From Nitrosotalea devaniterrae (GTDB lineage Archaea > Thermoproteota > Nitrososphaeria > Nitrososphaerales > Nitrosopumilaceae): DNA of 64,000 nucleotides. Of this stretch, positions 51,531-60,770 are shown in pieces. The stretch is from positions 1 to 64,000 of the forward strand of contig LN890280.1 in assembly GCA_900065925.1 (NCBI GenBank), read 5' to 3'. Every line of letters begins with the position of its first letter. Position 1 is the stretch's first letter. The position numbers and the translations under genes were made by a program. The notes beneath the pieces are model-generated. The model ran no database searches and was not told where the DNA came from. It was given only the letters and a program-made list of their open reading frames with translations.

Positions 51531-52288
51531 TAATCTTCTACCTCTTCGCCCAAATTGAGTACTCGACTTAGTGCAGCTTGAAGGTTAGCCATACCTTCTC
51601 CAGTAGAATTTGAAATTGGGATCATTCCCTGAGCAAATCCGCCTAAATTTAAGCTTCTAAGAATGTTGATTGCAAGAGTATAATTTTCACCATCTGAATT
51701 TTTTGCAAGAGCATCTTCCAGACTTGTCATATTTGTTGACCATTTTAGTATGTCTTTAATCTTATCTTCAATAAGATCAATTTTTGTTAGGACATTTATC
51801 TGCGGCAACCCAAGTCTTAATTTTATTGAAGTGGCAAGTAATGCAATCGAAACAAAATTGCTAGGTGATGTCATCAGTGATCCGTCGTGAAGAAATATTG
51901 ATGATTTTTCTTCTATATTCAAATTTTGTATGATAAACGGTCCACTTGCTCTATATGCAAACAACTCAACTTGACCTGGTGTATCTATTATGAGATAATC
52001 GGGATTTACATTATCTATTTCATTTTGTAGATCATCTATTTTTGATGCAATAAGATCACTTGCCATGATCATTGATCCATTAGGTCCTAGATCATATTGT
52101 TTCATAATTTGTACAATATCGATATAGTCTCTAACATCTATGTCACATGTATATGGTAAATTCTCAACACCTGGATCTAAATTTAGCATTCCTACAAACG
52201 CGCCATTTCTAGAATAATAGTCAAGAATTTTGGAAGCTAACAGTGACTTTCCAGCCCCAGCAGTTCCAACTAAGAAAATTGCCTTCAT
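51530..52288 (-). CDS. GPN-loop GTPase
   Basis: 252-residue P-loop GTPase of the GPN/XAB1 class, whose eukaryotic members assemble RNA polymerase. It has Walker A GTAGAGKSLL at the N-terminus, the family-specific Gly-Pro-Asn in YDLGPNGSM, the Walker B-like IIDTPGQVELF, and TKID for guanine recognition. Head gene of the two-gene run with thrB. Confidence 0.94.
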   Translation of the reverse strand: MKAIFLVGTAGAGKSLLASKILDYYSRNGAFVGMLNLDPGVENLPYTCDIDVRDYIDIVQIMKQYDLGPNGSMIMASDLIASKIDDLQNEIDNVNPDYLIIDTPGQVELFAYRASGPFIIQNLNIEEKSSIFLHDGSLMTSPSNFVSIALLATSIKLRLGLPQINVLTKIDLIEDKIKDILKWSTNMTSLEDALAKNSDGENYTLAINILRSLNLGGFAQGMIPISNSTGEGMANLQAALSRVLNLGEEVED

Positions 52289-52346
52289 TTTTCTAATAAT
52301 TTATTTTATGTTGAGCTTATATTTCCATCCATGAGTAAGGCAGGCA

Positions 52347-53363
52347 ATGAATTGGAAACTTCTTGCCATTCCTGTTAGTGTAATTCCATTCCTTATCATT
52401 GCTGCCACATTTAATGTTAGTTTTGAGAATCTTCTTGCAATTGGTATTCTACCTTTCATAGGTGCTTCAATAGCTATGGCTGGTAAATTATTCACTCAAG
52501 GACTGAAATTCAATTATCTTGTAAAGAAATTTCTGGGTCCTGTAGATGTAAACTGGAGAACAATTTCTGTAAGAATAGGTAGTGAGTTTGTAACATCCAC
52601 AACTCCTTCTTTTGTAGGAGGTGAATTGGTCAGAATAATGTGGTTGGGTAAAAAAGGTGTTCCAATAGGCAAAGCATCTTGGGTAACAATAATAGAAATT
52701 GTAACTGAAGTACTAGTTTCTGGAGTATTTGCAATTGTCGCAGCTGTAATTTCGTTTGTATATGGTGCTTATGCAATAGGAATCACAATTCTTGCAATTA
52801 GTATTCCCATAACCGGACTCTGGTCTACCTTATTCTTTTTGTCATCAAAAAGAACATTCCAAATACCTGGATGGGCAGCACGAATTGCCACAAGAGTAGG
52901 AAAAGAACGTTCGCTAAAGTACATTGATAAAACTAATCTTTGGATGAAAGAAATTTGTGATATGAGTAGACAAACTCTTCATACAAAAGAAATCAAAAAA
53001 GCATTTACAGTTTCAATAATAATTTCTATATTTACATGGTCACTTTATGGTCTCTCATTTATGATAATTGCAAATGGTGCAGGTTATGTGATAGACTTTT
53101 TCCATTCTCTTATGGCTACGATGGCATCAATTGCAGTTGGTAATCTACCAATTACTATTGGTGGTTCTGGTCTAACTGAATTTTCAATTTGGGCATATTT
53201 GGGCCACTTGAATAATTTGACATTTGAAGCTGCCAAGAATAGTCTACAATGGAATATTGTGATTGGATGGAGAATTGCTACTTATCATGTTGGGCTTGTA
53301 ATAAGCTGGCTCTTTCTTATGAAAGTAGTCTACCCAAGCATAAAGAAAGCCAAAACTGTATAG
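52347..53363 (+). CDS. Flippase-like integral membrane protein (UPF0104/AglD type)
   Basis: 338 residues with eight or so membrane helices, in the lysylphosphatidylglycerol synthetase transmembrane/UPF0104 family. The conserved segments are TTPSFVGGELVRIMWL in the second third and TIGGSGLTEFSI near the C-terminus. Archaeal members such as AglD act in lipid-linked sugar or polyprenyl transfer. Divergent from the GPN gene. Confidence 0.86.
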   Translation: MNWKLLAIPVSVIPFLIIAATFNVSFENLLAIGILPFIGASIAMAGKLFTQGLKFNYLVKKFLGPVDVNWRTISVRIGSEFVTSTTPSFVGGELVRIMWLGKKGVPIGKASWVTIIEIVTEVLVSGVFAIVAAVISFVYGAYAIGITILAISIPITGLWSTLFFLSSKRTFQIPGWAARIATRVGKERSLKYIDKTNLWMKEICDMSRQTLHTKEIKKAFTVSIIISIFTWSLYGLSFMIIANGAGYVIDFFHSLMATMASIAVGNLPITIGGSGLTEFSIWAYLGHLNNLTFEAAKNSLQWNIVIGWRIATYHVGLVISWLFLMKVVYPSIKKAKTV

Positions 53364-53399
53364 AAAGCACTTTATTTTCAGGCTTTTAATTTTTAATTA

Positions 53400-54197
53400 T
53401 TGAATTATTCTGGTAAAGTAGTTGTTGTTACAGGTGCATCAAGTGGAATTGGAGAACAGTCAGCTGAAGAATTTGCAAAATTACATGCTAATGTAATACT
53501 TGTATCTAGAAATGAAGAGCAATTACAGAAAGTAGCTATAAAATTATCAAAATATCAGACTACAACTTTTGTCTATGCATGTGATGTATCTAATAAGGAA
53601 CAAGTAGATAAAATGGGAAAAACCATAATCGAAAAATTTGGTACAATTGATGTGCTTGTAAACAATGCAGGTTTTGGAATATACAATACTGTAGAAAAAA
53701 CAAAAATAGATGAAATGGAATCACAAATATCTACAAATTTTCTTGGAATGATGTATTGTACAAAGACATTTCTGCCAACAATGTTACAACAAAGATCTGG
53801 ACATATTGTTAATGTAGCATCTGTAGCAGGAAGCATTGGAATTCCTGGAATGGCATCTTACTGTGCATCAAAATTTGCCATGTTGGGGTTCTCAGAATCG
53901 TTATTTCATGAGCTAAAGGGAACTGGAGTGGGAATAACTGTAGTAAGTCCTATAATGGTAAGAACTAATTTTTTTAATCACGAGTCTTTTGGCAAAATGC
54001 CACGATATTCAACTACATCACTTAATCCAAAGACCGTGGCAAATGCTGTAGTAAAAGCTGCCTCATCACCCAGACTTGAGATCGTTGTCCCACAATTTGT
54101 AAGATTTGTAGTATGGCTAAAACAAACTTTTCCATATTTGATAAATCCCATAGTGGGAGGAATCTTTAGAAGATCAATGAAATCTACGATGGATTGA
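53400..54197 (+). CDS. Short-chain dehydrogenase/reductase
   Basis: 265-residue SDR: TGASSGIGEQ cofactor loop, NNAGFG, the NVASVAGS serine and YCASKFA Tyr-Lys pair. It has a longer C-terminal extension than the shorter SDRs here, with a hydrophobic segment (PQFVRFVVWLKQTFPYLIN) that could sit at the membrane. Start TTG at 53400, leaderless with a TATTTT box near 53374. Confidence 0.9.
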   Translation: MNYSGKVVVVTGASSGIGEQSAEEFAKLHANVILVSRNEEQLQKVAIKLSKYQTTTFVYACDVSNKEQVDKMGKTIIEKFGTIDVLVNNAGFGIYNTVEKTKIDEMESQISTNFLGMMYCTKTFLPTMLQQRSGHIVNVASVAGSIGIPGMASYCASKFAMLGFSESLFHELKGTGVGITVVSPIMVRTNFFNHESFGKMPRYSTTSLNPKTVANAVVKAASSPRLEIVVPQFVRFVVWLKQTFPYLINPIVGGIFRRSMKSTMD

Positions 54198-54202
54198 ATA
54201 GT

Positions 54203-54604
54203 CTACTCTTCTTCGGATTCTTCTTCTCCTGAAGAATCCGAGTCTACATCCATTAGTTCAAGATTTGTAAGTTCAAACTGATAAATGGCATCCATGTCAA
54301 TATCCATTTCTTTTTTCAAAAACTCTATAACTTTTTTACTTAATGGAGCCTTGAATGAATTTATTGTAAACTCATAAACAACTCCCTTCATGAGACTGGA
54401 AGGCTTTACTTTCTTTGGTAAATTCATTCCTTCTATTATCTTTCTTCCATCTTCAATGGCCTCATAAAGTTGAGAATCTATTTTCATATCCTTTTCATAA
54501 ATTTCAAGTATGTAACCAGTTCTTGTAATGGACCCTGGCTTGCCAAACTTGGCATCCTTTATTTCATCTTGTACCCATTTTGGAATTTCTTTTTCTTTTC
54601 CCAT
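54203..54604 (-). CDS. Conserved acidic-tailed hypothetical protein
   Basis: 133 residues: a basic N-terminus (MGKEKEIPKWVQDEI), an alpha-beta central part (about 20-115) and a C-terminal tail of Asp/Glu/Ser (DVDSDSSGEEESEEE). Family not recognised. It is 15 bp downstream of the zinc-ribbon gene on the minus strand, so co-transcription is likely. Confidence 0.7.
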   Translation of the reverse strand: MGKEKEIPKWVQDEIKDAKFGKPGSITRTGYILEIYEKDMKIDSQLYEAIEDGRKIIEGMNLPKKVKPSSLMKGVVYEFTINSFKAPLSKKVIEFLKKEMDIDMDAIYQFELTNLELMDVDSDSSGEEESEEE

Positions 54605-54619
54605 TGTAACTCACTGTAA

Positions 54620-54841
54620 CTAGCCTTGTTTTTCTTTTTTACTTGTTGTCCACCAATCACGGTATTCATCATGTTTGTCTTCTCGTGTTTTCTCTCGTTT
54701 GTTTAATCTGTATCTTATATCACTTACTTGTTCTCTAGTAGCAAACAAACCGCACTTTTTACAAATGAAATGTTTTGTATTGGCATCAAATTTCATTTCT
54801 ATGACCACTTCTTTAGCTGCGCATTCGGGGCATTCAGTCAA
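54620..54841 (-). CDS. Small zinc-ribbon protein
   Basis: 73 residues. Two cysteine pairs C-x2-C (CPEC near residue 4 and CKKC near residue 27) form a zinc ribbon, then a basic helix (YRLNKREKTREDKHDEYRDW). It may bind nucleic acid. Start TTG at 54841. Leads the two-gene run with the acidic-tailed protein. Confidence 0.75.
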   Translation of the reverse strand: MTECPECAAKEVVIEMKFDANTKHFICKKCGLFATREQVSDIRYRLNKREKTREDKHDEYRDWWTTSKKEKQG

Positions 54842-54886
54842 CGACGGCGATCATCAAAGTTATCCATAAAAGCTTTTGGTCAGTTT

Positions 54887-54951
54887 CTGGTACGCGGTCT
54901 ATGTCTTCATCCCTAAAAGGTCAGTTCGCCCATCTAAGTGCCGCGTACCAG
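54887..54951 (-). ncRNA. Candidate structured RNA closed by an 11-bp stem
   Basis: CTGGTACGCGG pairs with CCGCGTACCAG at both ends of a 65-nt element, leaving a 43-nt loop. On the minus strand a TATA-like AATTATAATTTTT (centre near 54977) lies 26 bases before the first nucleotide of the stem. The minus-strand sequence has two CTGA motifs and GATGAAGA, which could be a C/D-type box arrangement, but the terminal stem is far longer than a C/D RNA's. No open frame. Confidence 0.5.
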
Positions 54952-54986
54952 GACATTATGTCTGATTTAAAAAATTATAATTCTTT

Positions 54987-56219
54987 CTAGTTTCCTAACA
55001 TCTCTGAGATTATTTTTACTGTATTTTTTGTACCGTCTGTATTGTAGTTTCTTGAAAATTCAGAAAGATTCTCTTGATACTTGTTATAATCATCATGTAT
55101 CAAAGATACTGCTTTAACCGTCTGTTTAACAGTTGTAGATAAGATTCCTAGATTCTTGTCCTGTGCCCATTTTATCTGATTAGTATGTTCATCGTATACT
55201 GGTATTCCTATGATTGGCTTTGCCTTTCCTCCTAATATCTCTCCCATCGCTGTATGGGAACCATTTATCACTGCATATTTACACAAATTAAGAACAGTAT
55301 CTTTTTCCTGTTCTGAGAGGAATCCGATATCTATCTGAATCCAATCTATCTTTTTTTCTACAGCTTCGGAAATCGTATATGTCTTTCCGTCTTTTCCTAG
55401 AACTTTGTCTAAGGATGGGTCTGCACTTGCGTGTGAAATTATTCTTCTCTCACTAGTCATCTCAGAACTATGAAAAGCTGTTTTATAATTTTCCAGAGTT
55501 ATTTTCTTTGTTGATTTATTGCCTGTTATCATCCAGTATCCAAAATTATCTACGTTTTCAATTAGTCTTTCTGTATCCGACTTGGGCTTGGAATGTACTA
55601 TTCCACTATTTGAAAAATGGCCTACATACGCAACTTTTTCTTTTAGCCTGTCAGGAAAGTTGAGATTATACTCACATATGGTATAAGGCGGAGGAGAGTC
55701 TGCAACTACTATCTTTGTTGCTTTTTCAATATTTTTTGAAACATATACCACTCCAGGATAAAGATAAAATCTTGAAGCCCATAGCTTTGGTCTAAATTGA
55801 TTTGTAATGAAAATACATTTGATATTCCTTCTTTGTGCTATTGCATTTGATCCTACATCACCATCATTTATCACAAGATCAAATTTTTGATTATTGTAAA
55901 GTTTTCCTTCCTTTCTTAGGTAGTTGGTTACAACTGAGAGAAGTGGTGGTCTTCCAGATATTGGTAAGAGGAAATTAAGTGAAGACAGGGTAATACTTGG
56001 ACCCTTCTTACCATCTATTGGTGTAGGCATTTCAATATCGTGAATTCTATCTTTATTTTGCGGAAATTTTTGTAACAGTTTTTGATAAATTTCACCACTA
56101 CTTGTATAATGCATTTCAACATCATCTCTCATTTCATCCTGAATTGTCTTGTCTAAATGCATCATTCGTGTAAAGTGGCCATTTCCCCAAGGATATACAA
56201 ATCCGCCTATCTTTTTCAT
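54987..56219 (-). CDS. GT28-like glycosyltransferase
   Basis: 410-residue glycosyltransferase-B fold, similar to MJ1255-type proteins. The N-terminal MKKIGGFVYPWGNGHFTRMM has the glycine loop of acceptor-binding GT-B enzymes. The C-terminal half has INGSHTAMGEILGGKAKPI for donor binding. It may add a sugar to lipids or surface components. Its neighbour on the minus strand is the ThiI-like THUMP gene, 32 bp upstream. Confidence 0.82.
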   Translation of the reverse strand: MKKIGGFVYPWGNGHFTRMMHLDKTIQDEMRDDVEMHYTSSGEIYQKLLQKFPQNKDRIHDIEMPTPIDGKKGPSITLSSLNFLLPISGRPPLLSVVTNYLRKEGKLYNNQKFDLVINDGDVGSNAIAQRRNIKCIFITNQFRPKLWASRFYLYPGVVYVSKNIEKATKIVVADSPPPYTICEYNLNFPDRLKEKVAYVGHFSNSGIVHSKPKSDTERLIENVDNFGYWMITGNKSTKKITLENYKTAFHSSEMTSERRIISHASADPSLDKVLGKDGKTYTISEAVEKKIDWIQIDIGFLSEQEKDTVLNLCKYAVINGSHTAMGEILGGKAKPIIGIPVYDEHTNQIKWAQDKNLGILSTTVKQTVKAVSLIHDDYNKYQENLSEFSRNYNTDGTKNTVKIISEMLGN

Positions 56220-56250
56220 AATAGAAAGTAAATTTGACCTGTTTAAATTC

Positions 56251-57375
56251 TCAATGATTTGATTTTAATGAATCAATTATATCGTGTATATTTTTTGGAC
56301 CGATAGTAACTGGAATACACTTGAGGGTCTTTAGTGCACCTTTTGCATATCTTGTTACCTCAGACATGGAGATTTTATTATAACTGAGATGTTTTTTACA
56401 CAAATCTTCCAAATCTGCAATATATTTTTCAAGTCCAATCTCCCTCGCATTTTCAAAAATTCCCGAATCAATACCGGAAAGAGAAAACCATGGAATAATC
56501 TTGCTCTGTAGTACCAAATTTGAGTTGTATTCACAAAATGATGCAGGAAACATCATAGGCGATATTCCCAAAGAAATTCGCTCAATTTTTTCTTTTGATG
56601 CTACTGATATCATCACTTGAGTTATGGCAGTAATAGTGGTCAATATACCGGCAGACCAATTCATCTTACAGATGTGCAGAATAACATTTTTTTCAATAAT
56701 TCGTGACAGTATTTTATTTATGATCTTGATTAATTTGAGCAAATCAGACTCATTACGGTAACAAACCAGTATCTTGACCTCAAAACCCATCTTTATAGTC
56801 TGAAGACAAGATATTGCAGAAAGTTCATCATGAATGCAGCATAGGATTTTTTCTTTTTGTGAGTTGTATGGAAGACCGCTTAATCCTTTGTCTACAAAAA
56901 TGCAAACATAGACATGTGAATTTGTTAAATGCACGTATACAAGTCTGTCATGGTTTGATTCTGATCCAGGTTTTGCCCCGAGAGACATGCTCTTATCTAC
57001 CAACATGGTAGTTGCAGCAATTTCCAAATCTTTTGCTAGAAAATCCTTTGTTTTTCCATCCACCTTGACATAAAATTTTTCTCCTTTTAAGAGTAAACTC
57101 AAGGCAGTATTTGTTATGATTGATAAAGCAGAGTCAAAATTGATATCTGTTTCTTTTGCAATTGCAATCTTGTCTATTCCAAATAAAAGATTTACTGCAG
57201 ATGAAGCAAGTACTGGATCAATTGCTTCTACGATAATTAATGATTCATTTTTTCTTATGTTATCATATTGTTGATTTTTAATCTTGAGAATTTTTGCTAT
57301 ACTTGTTTCAAGGTTATTTATTTTATTCAAAGAATAAATTGACGGAAAAACAACAAGCACTGTTTTTTCTGACAT
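56251..57375 (-). CDS. ThiI-like THUMP protein with degenerate PP-loop
   Basis: 374 residues whose layout follows ThiI, the tRNA 4-thiouridine synthase. An N-terminal ferredoxin-like and THUMP region (about 60-165) includes EKFYVKVDGKT. A link GLPYNSQ precedes the place of the ATP pyrophosphatase domain (about 175-370). The PP-loop S-G-G-x-D-S of ThiI reads CIHDELS here (about 180-186), so it cannot bind ATP in the ordinary way. It may be a tRNA-binding paralogue with a new role. It is divergent from the APS reductase gene, linking it to sulfur metabolism by context. Confidence 0.8.
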   Translation of the reverse strand: MSEKTVLVVFPSIYSLNKINNLETSIAKILKIKNQQYDNIRKNESLIIVEAIDPVLASSAVNLLFGIDKIAIAKETDINFDSALSIITNTALSLLLKGEKFYVKVDGKTKDFLAKDLEIAATTMLVDKSMSLGAKPGSESNHDRLVYVHLTNSHVYVCIFVDKGLSGLPYNSQKEKILCCIHDELSAISCLQTIKMGFEVKILVCYRNESDLLKLIKIINKILSRIIEKNVILHICKMNWSAGILTTITAITQVMISVASKEKIERISLGISPMMFPASFCEYNSNLVLQSKIIPWFSLSGIDSGIFENAREIGLEKYIADLEDLCKKHLSYNKISMSEVTRYAKGALKTLKCIPVTIGPKNIHDIIDSLKSNH

Positions 57376-57461
57376 TATGTTTTCATGGTTTAGCTCATTT
57401 ATAACTCTAGAATGAATACTTTACCTAAATAATTATATGACGAATAGTGACAAATTTTATC

Positions 57462-58181
57462 ATGTCAAAGTTTACTGCTGAGCAAGTACAGCAGCTAAAT
57501 GTAAATCTGAAAACTCCTCAAGAAGTTTTACAATGGTCACTGGATAATCTACATCCAAGGATAGCAATGGCATCAAGTTTTGGTGCAGAAGATGTAGTTG
57601 TAATTGATATGATGATGAAAATAAACCCAAAAGCAAGAATCTTTACTCTTGATACTGGTAGACTTAATCAGGAAACATATGATGTGATGGATGAAATACG
57701 AAAAAAATACAATATGAACATAGAAGTAATGTTTCCAGATCAGAATGAAGTAGAACAGATGGTTCGTGTAAATGGATTGAATTTATTTTATCACAGTGTA
57801 GGCAACAGAAAACTATGTTGTGGTATAAGAAAAGTTCATCCTCTCAACAGAATCCTTTCAACATTGGATGGATGGATTACTGGATTAAGAGCAGATCAAA
57901 CTGAGGTAAGACTAAATGCAAATAAAATAGAATTTGATGAGCAACATAATGGCATCATAAAGATAAATCCAATAATAGAATGGACTTGGGATCAAACCTG
58001 GGATTATATCAAGAAAAATAATATTCCATATAATAAATTACATGACAATGGATTTCCTAGCATTGGATGTGAACCATGTACGCGTGCAATCAAATCTGGA
58101 GAACCGCTACGAGCTGGACGTTGGTGGTGGGAATCTGATTCCCAAAAAGAATGTGGATTGCATGCTGACCACAGTAAGTGA
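57462..58181 (+). CDS. cysH: Adenylyl-sulfate (APS) reductase, assimilatory
   Basis: 239-residue thioredoxin-dependent reductase that turns adenylyl sulfate into sulfite. It has the PP-loop-like SSFGAEDVV, FTLDTGRLNQET, the cluster cysteines in KLCCGIRKV (CC) and GCEPC (C-x2-C), and the catalytic cysteine in ECGLH. The CC...CxxC pair marks the 4Fe-4S APS class rather than the cluster-free PAPS class. ATG at 57462 matches a TATA near 57434; a GTG at 57447 keeps the frame. The sat gene follows 5 bp after the stop. Confidence 0.93.
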   Translation: MSKFTAEQVQQLNVNLKTPQEVLQWSLDNLHPRIAMASSFGAEDVVVIDMMMKINPKARIFTLDTGRLNQETYDVMDEIRKKYNMNIEVMFPDQNEVEQMVRVNGLNLFYHSVGNRKLCCGIRKVHPLNRILSTLDGWITGLRADQTEVRLNANKIEFDEQHNGIIKINPIIEWTWDQTWDYIKKNNIPYNKLHDNGFPSIGCEPCTRAIKSGEPLRAGRWWWESDSQKECGLHADHSK

Positions 58182-58186
58182 TATAA

Positions 58187-59326
58187 TTGGCAAATATTGG
58201 TGTAGCAAAACCACATGGTGGTAAATTAGTAAGCAGAATTACAGAAAAAGATCCAAGCCAATTGTTTTCTATTTCTATTAATGCTGATCTTGGAAATGAC
58301 ATCGAAAATATTGCAGATGGGATTTTTAGTCCGCTCGAGGGATTTTTAGTACAAGAAGATTTTGAAAAAGTAGTTTCTCATGGTAGACTAGCCAATGATT
58401 TGCCATGGACAGTTCCAATTGTACTTGATGTGGACAAAGATACTGCAACAAAGATGAAAGATGCAGGAGATGTTGCTCTAAATGTGGGAGGGAAAAATTT
58501 TGCCATCTTACATGTGGACGATGTTTACAATTTTGATAAAAATATGGTTTCAACCAAAATCTATGGAACATCTGATCTAAAACACCCCGGTGTGGCAAAA
58601 ACTATGAATATGAAGGAATTTCTTGTTGGTGGAAAAATTGACTATGTAAAAAGACCAGACGAAACTCAGATCAGACGATATAGGAAGACCCCTCTTGAAA
58701 CAAGAGATTTTTTTCAAAAGGCTGGATGGAAAACAATTGTAGCATTTCAAACAAGAAATGTACCACATGTAGCGCATGAGATGCTTCAAAAAGCGTCTCT
58801 TAACACACACGATGGATTATTTGTCAATCCTCTCATAGGAAAAAAGAAATCTGGAGATTATACGGACGAGGCAATTGTTACCTCTTATGAAACTCTCATA
58901 GAGCACTATTATCCTTTAAACCGATGTTATCTTGGTACCTTGCATACAGAGATGAGATATGCAGGACCCAAAGAAGCAATACATCACTCTATAATGAGAA
59001 AAAACTTTGGATGCACTAATATCATAATAGGACGAGATCATGCGGGTGTAGGTACATACTATGATCCATTTGCTTCACAAAAGATATTTGATTCATATCC
59101 TGACATTGGTATCGAACCAATCTTCTTTCCGGCATTTTTCTATTGTAGAAAATGTTTGTCATTTGCAAGTGAACGAAATTGTCCACATGGTACAGAATAT
59201 CAAGAAAGTCTAAGTGGAACTAAACTTAGGGCAATGATTCTTGATAAACAGAATCCATCTGAATATATGATGAGGCCAGAGGTATTCAAAGTACTAACAA
59301 AATTAGATAATCCCTTTGTGGACTAG
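58187..59326 (+). CDS. sat: ATP sulfurylase
   Basis: 379-residue sulfate adenylyltransferase that makes APS. The active-site motif is [10 protein letters not shown] (about residues 188-197) and GRDHAGVG (about 281-288) is the second ATP/APS loop. TTG start at 58187. It sits in an operon with APS reductase and together they take sulfate to sulfite; sulfite reductase and PAPS enzymes are not in the window. Confidence 0.95.
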   Translation: MANIGVAKPHGGKLVSRITEKDPSQLFSISINADLGNDIENIADGIFSPLEGFLVQEDFEKVVSHGRLANDLPWTVPIVLDVDKDTATKMKDAGDVALNVGGKNFAILHVDDVYNFDKNMVSTKIYGTSDLKHPGVAKTMNMKEFLVGGKIDYVKRPDETQIRRYRKTPLETRDFFQKAGWKTIVAFQTRNVPHVAHEMLQKASLNTHDGLFVNPLIGKKKSGDYTDEAIVTSYETLIEHYYPLNRCYLGTLHTEMRYAGPKEAIHHSIMRKNFGCTNIIIGRDHAGVGTYYDPFASQKIFDSYPDIGIEPIFFPAFFYCRKCLSFASERNCPHGTEYQESLSGTKLRAMILDKQNPSEYMMRPEVFKVLTKLDNPFVD

Positions 59327-59338
59327 ATTTTTATTGAA

Positions 59339-60064
59339 ATGATATCATTGCAGATCATGCGTCTCTTGCTCGTTGTACTTTTACTGGCAGGTTCATTTTT
59401 ACCCGTTTATGCTCAGGAATCAACCATGAACAAGTCTGAGCGTTATGATTCTGTCCAAGTTCCATATAGCGCATTTAATGTGTATACCAAAAATGCAACA
59501 GTTTTCAAACTTGATCATGAGCATGTAACTAACTGGGAAATTGAAATGCAAAACAAACTCCAGTATGCAGACAAGGAGGGAAATGCAGTAGTTAGACTAT
59601 ATGAAAATCTTAACACACCAAAGTTTATAGAAATTGGCATGGGTGGTCCGCCTGATTATCGATTCTGGGTGGCAGTAAATACTCCAGAAGATGGATACTT
59701 TATGATTCACGATGAAAAAAAGATAGGTTGGACTCCTGACAAACTTATCACTGCAACTCATTCAAGTAGTGGTGGTCTCACTGTTAGTGTCGGATCAAAA
59801 GAAGCAGTTTCTAACTTGGATGTTGCGGGTTTTACAATGAGAGAATTTACTGTTTCTGGAATGAATTCAGCTTCTGATTCTCCTCCAGTAAACGCTGGTG
59901 CATTAACATTTAGCATTATTTCTGGAGATCCTTCTCAAAATCTAATATTTTACATGCCATTTATGGTACTTGCAGTAACATTGGTGTTGATTGTCGCATT
60001 GTTAAAAACTAAGAAGAGAACTTCAGAAGAAACAAAAAAGATCTCTGAGAATAAACCATCTTAG
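59339..60064 (+). CDS. Exported beta-rich protein with C-terminal anchor
   Basis: 241 residues. Signal peptide (MRLLLVVLLLAGSFLPVYAQ) followed by a beta-rich domain (about 30-190) and a C-terminal transmembrane helix (about 203-222, YMPFMVLAVTLVLIVAL), ending in a Lys/Glu tail. Not a named family. It follows sat by 12 bp on the same strand, so it may share its transcript. Confidence 0.75.
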   Translation: MISLQIMRLLLVVLLLAGSFLPVYAQESTMNKSERYDSVQVPYSAFNVYTKNATVFKLDHEHVTNWEIEMQNKLQYADKEGNAVVRLYENLNTPKFIEIGMGGPPDYRFWVAVNTPEDGYFMIHDEKKIGWTPDKLITATHSSSGGLTVSVGSKEAVSNLDVAGFTMREFTVSGMNSASDSPPVNAGALTFSIISGDPSQNLIFYMPFMVLAVTLVLIVALLKTKKRTSEETKKISENKPS

Positions 60065-60717
60065 TTTGTAGTCTTGTAATAATTACATTCTTTTTTTATT
60101 TGACAGACAGAACACATGGGTGAAATTGGCTTGCAAATATTTTGGCCATACATGACAAATGTATCATTTATTCTAATCCAATATTTTTTTGGGATTTTTT
60201 TCATTAATTCAATCTCTGTTTCTTCTGGAATTTTTGTTTGTACTAACCCAAGCCGATTGGAAATTCTATGTACATGTGTATCAACAGGTATTGCTGGTTC
60301 ATCAAAGGCATAAACTAGGACACAATTTGCGGTTTTTCTTCCGACTCCAGGCAAACTCAACAACTCCTCCATAGTTTTAGGAACCTTGTCTGAATATTTT
60401 GAATTTATAATTGATGCAACTTCGATTATTCTTTTTGCTTTAACATGATAGAAACCTGTTCTTTTGATTATCTTTTCTACATCTGATAATTTTGCACCTG
60501 CAAGTGAACTAGCTGTTTTATATTTTGAGAATAGTATCTTGACTACAGATGCAGTACTTTCATCTCTTGTTCTGGCAGAAAGTATTGTTCCTATTAGGAT
60601 ACTCAAAGGACTCCCATTTTCAGCCTCACGCAGTTCTCTGAGTGCTGTCATACGAGGCGGCTTGACAGAATTCATTGTAGACATCATGCCATCTAAAATT
60701 CTTTTAATTTTTTCCAA
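60061..60717 (-). CDS. nth: Endonuclease III
   Basis: 218-residue bifunctional DNA glycosylase/AP lyase. The helix-hairpin-helix motif LPGVGRKTANCVL (lysine nucleophile), the catalytic aspartate in VDTHVHRISN, and the C-terminal Fe-S cluster (C-x6-C-x2-C-x5-C) are all present. Start TTG at 60717. Convergent with the exported protein. Confidence 0.94.
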   Translation of the reverse strand: MEKIKRILDGMMSTMNSVKPPRMTALRELREAENGSPLSILIGTILSARTRDESTASVVKILFSKYKTASSLAGAKLSDVEKIIKRTGFYHVKAKRIIEVASIINSKYSDKVPKTMEELLSLPGVGRKTANCVLVYAFDEPAIPVDTHVHRISNRLGLVQTKIPEETEIELMKKIPKKYWIRINDTFVMYGQNICKPISPMCSVCQIKKECNYYKTTN

Positions 60718-60770
60718 TTGATTTTATGTTAACCACACAAGTATTATATCTGTTATAACAAAGTTGAGTA

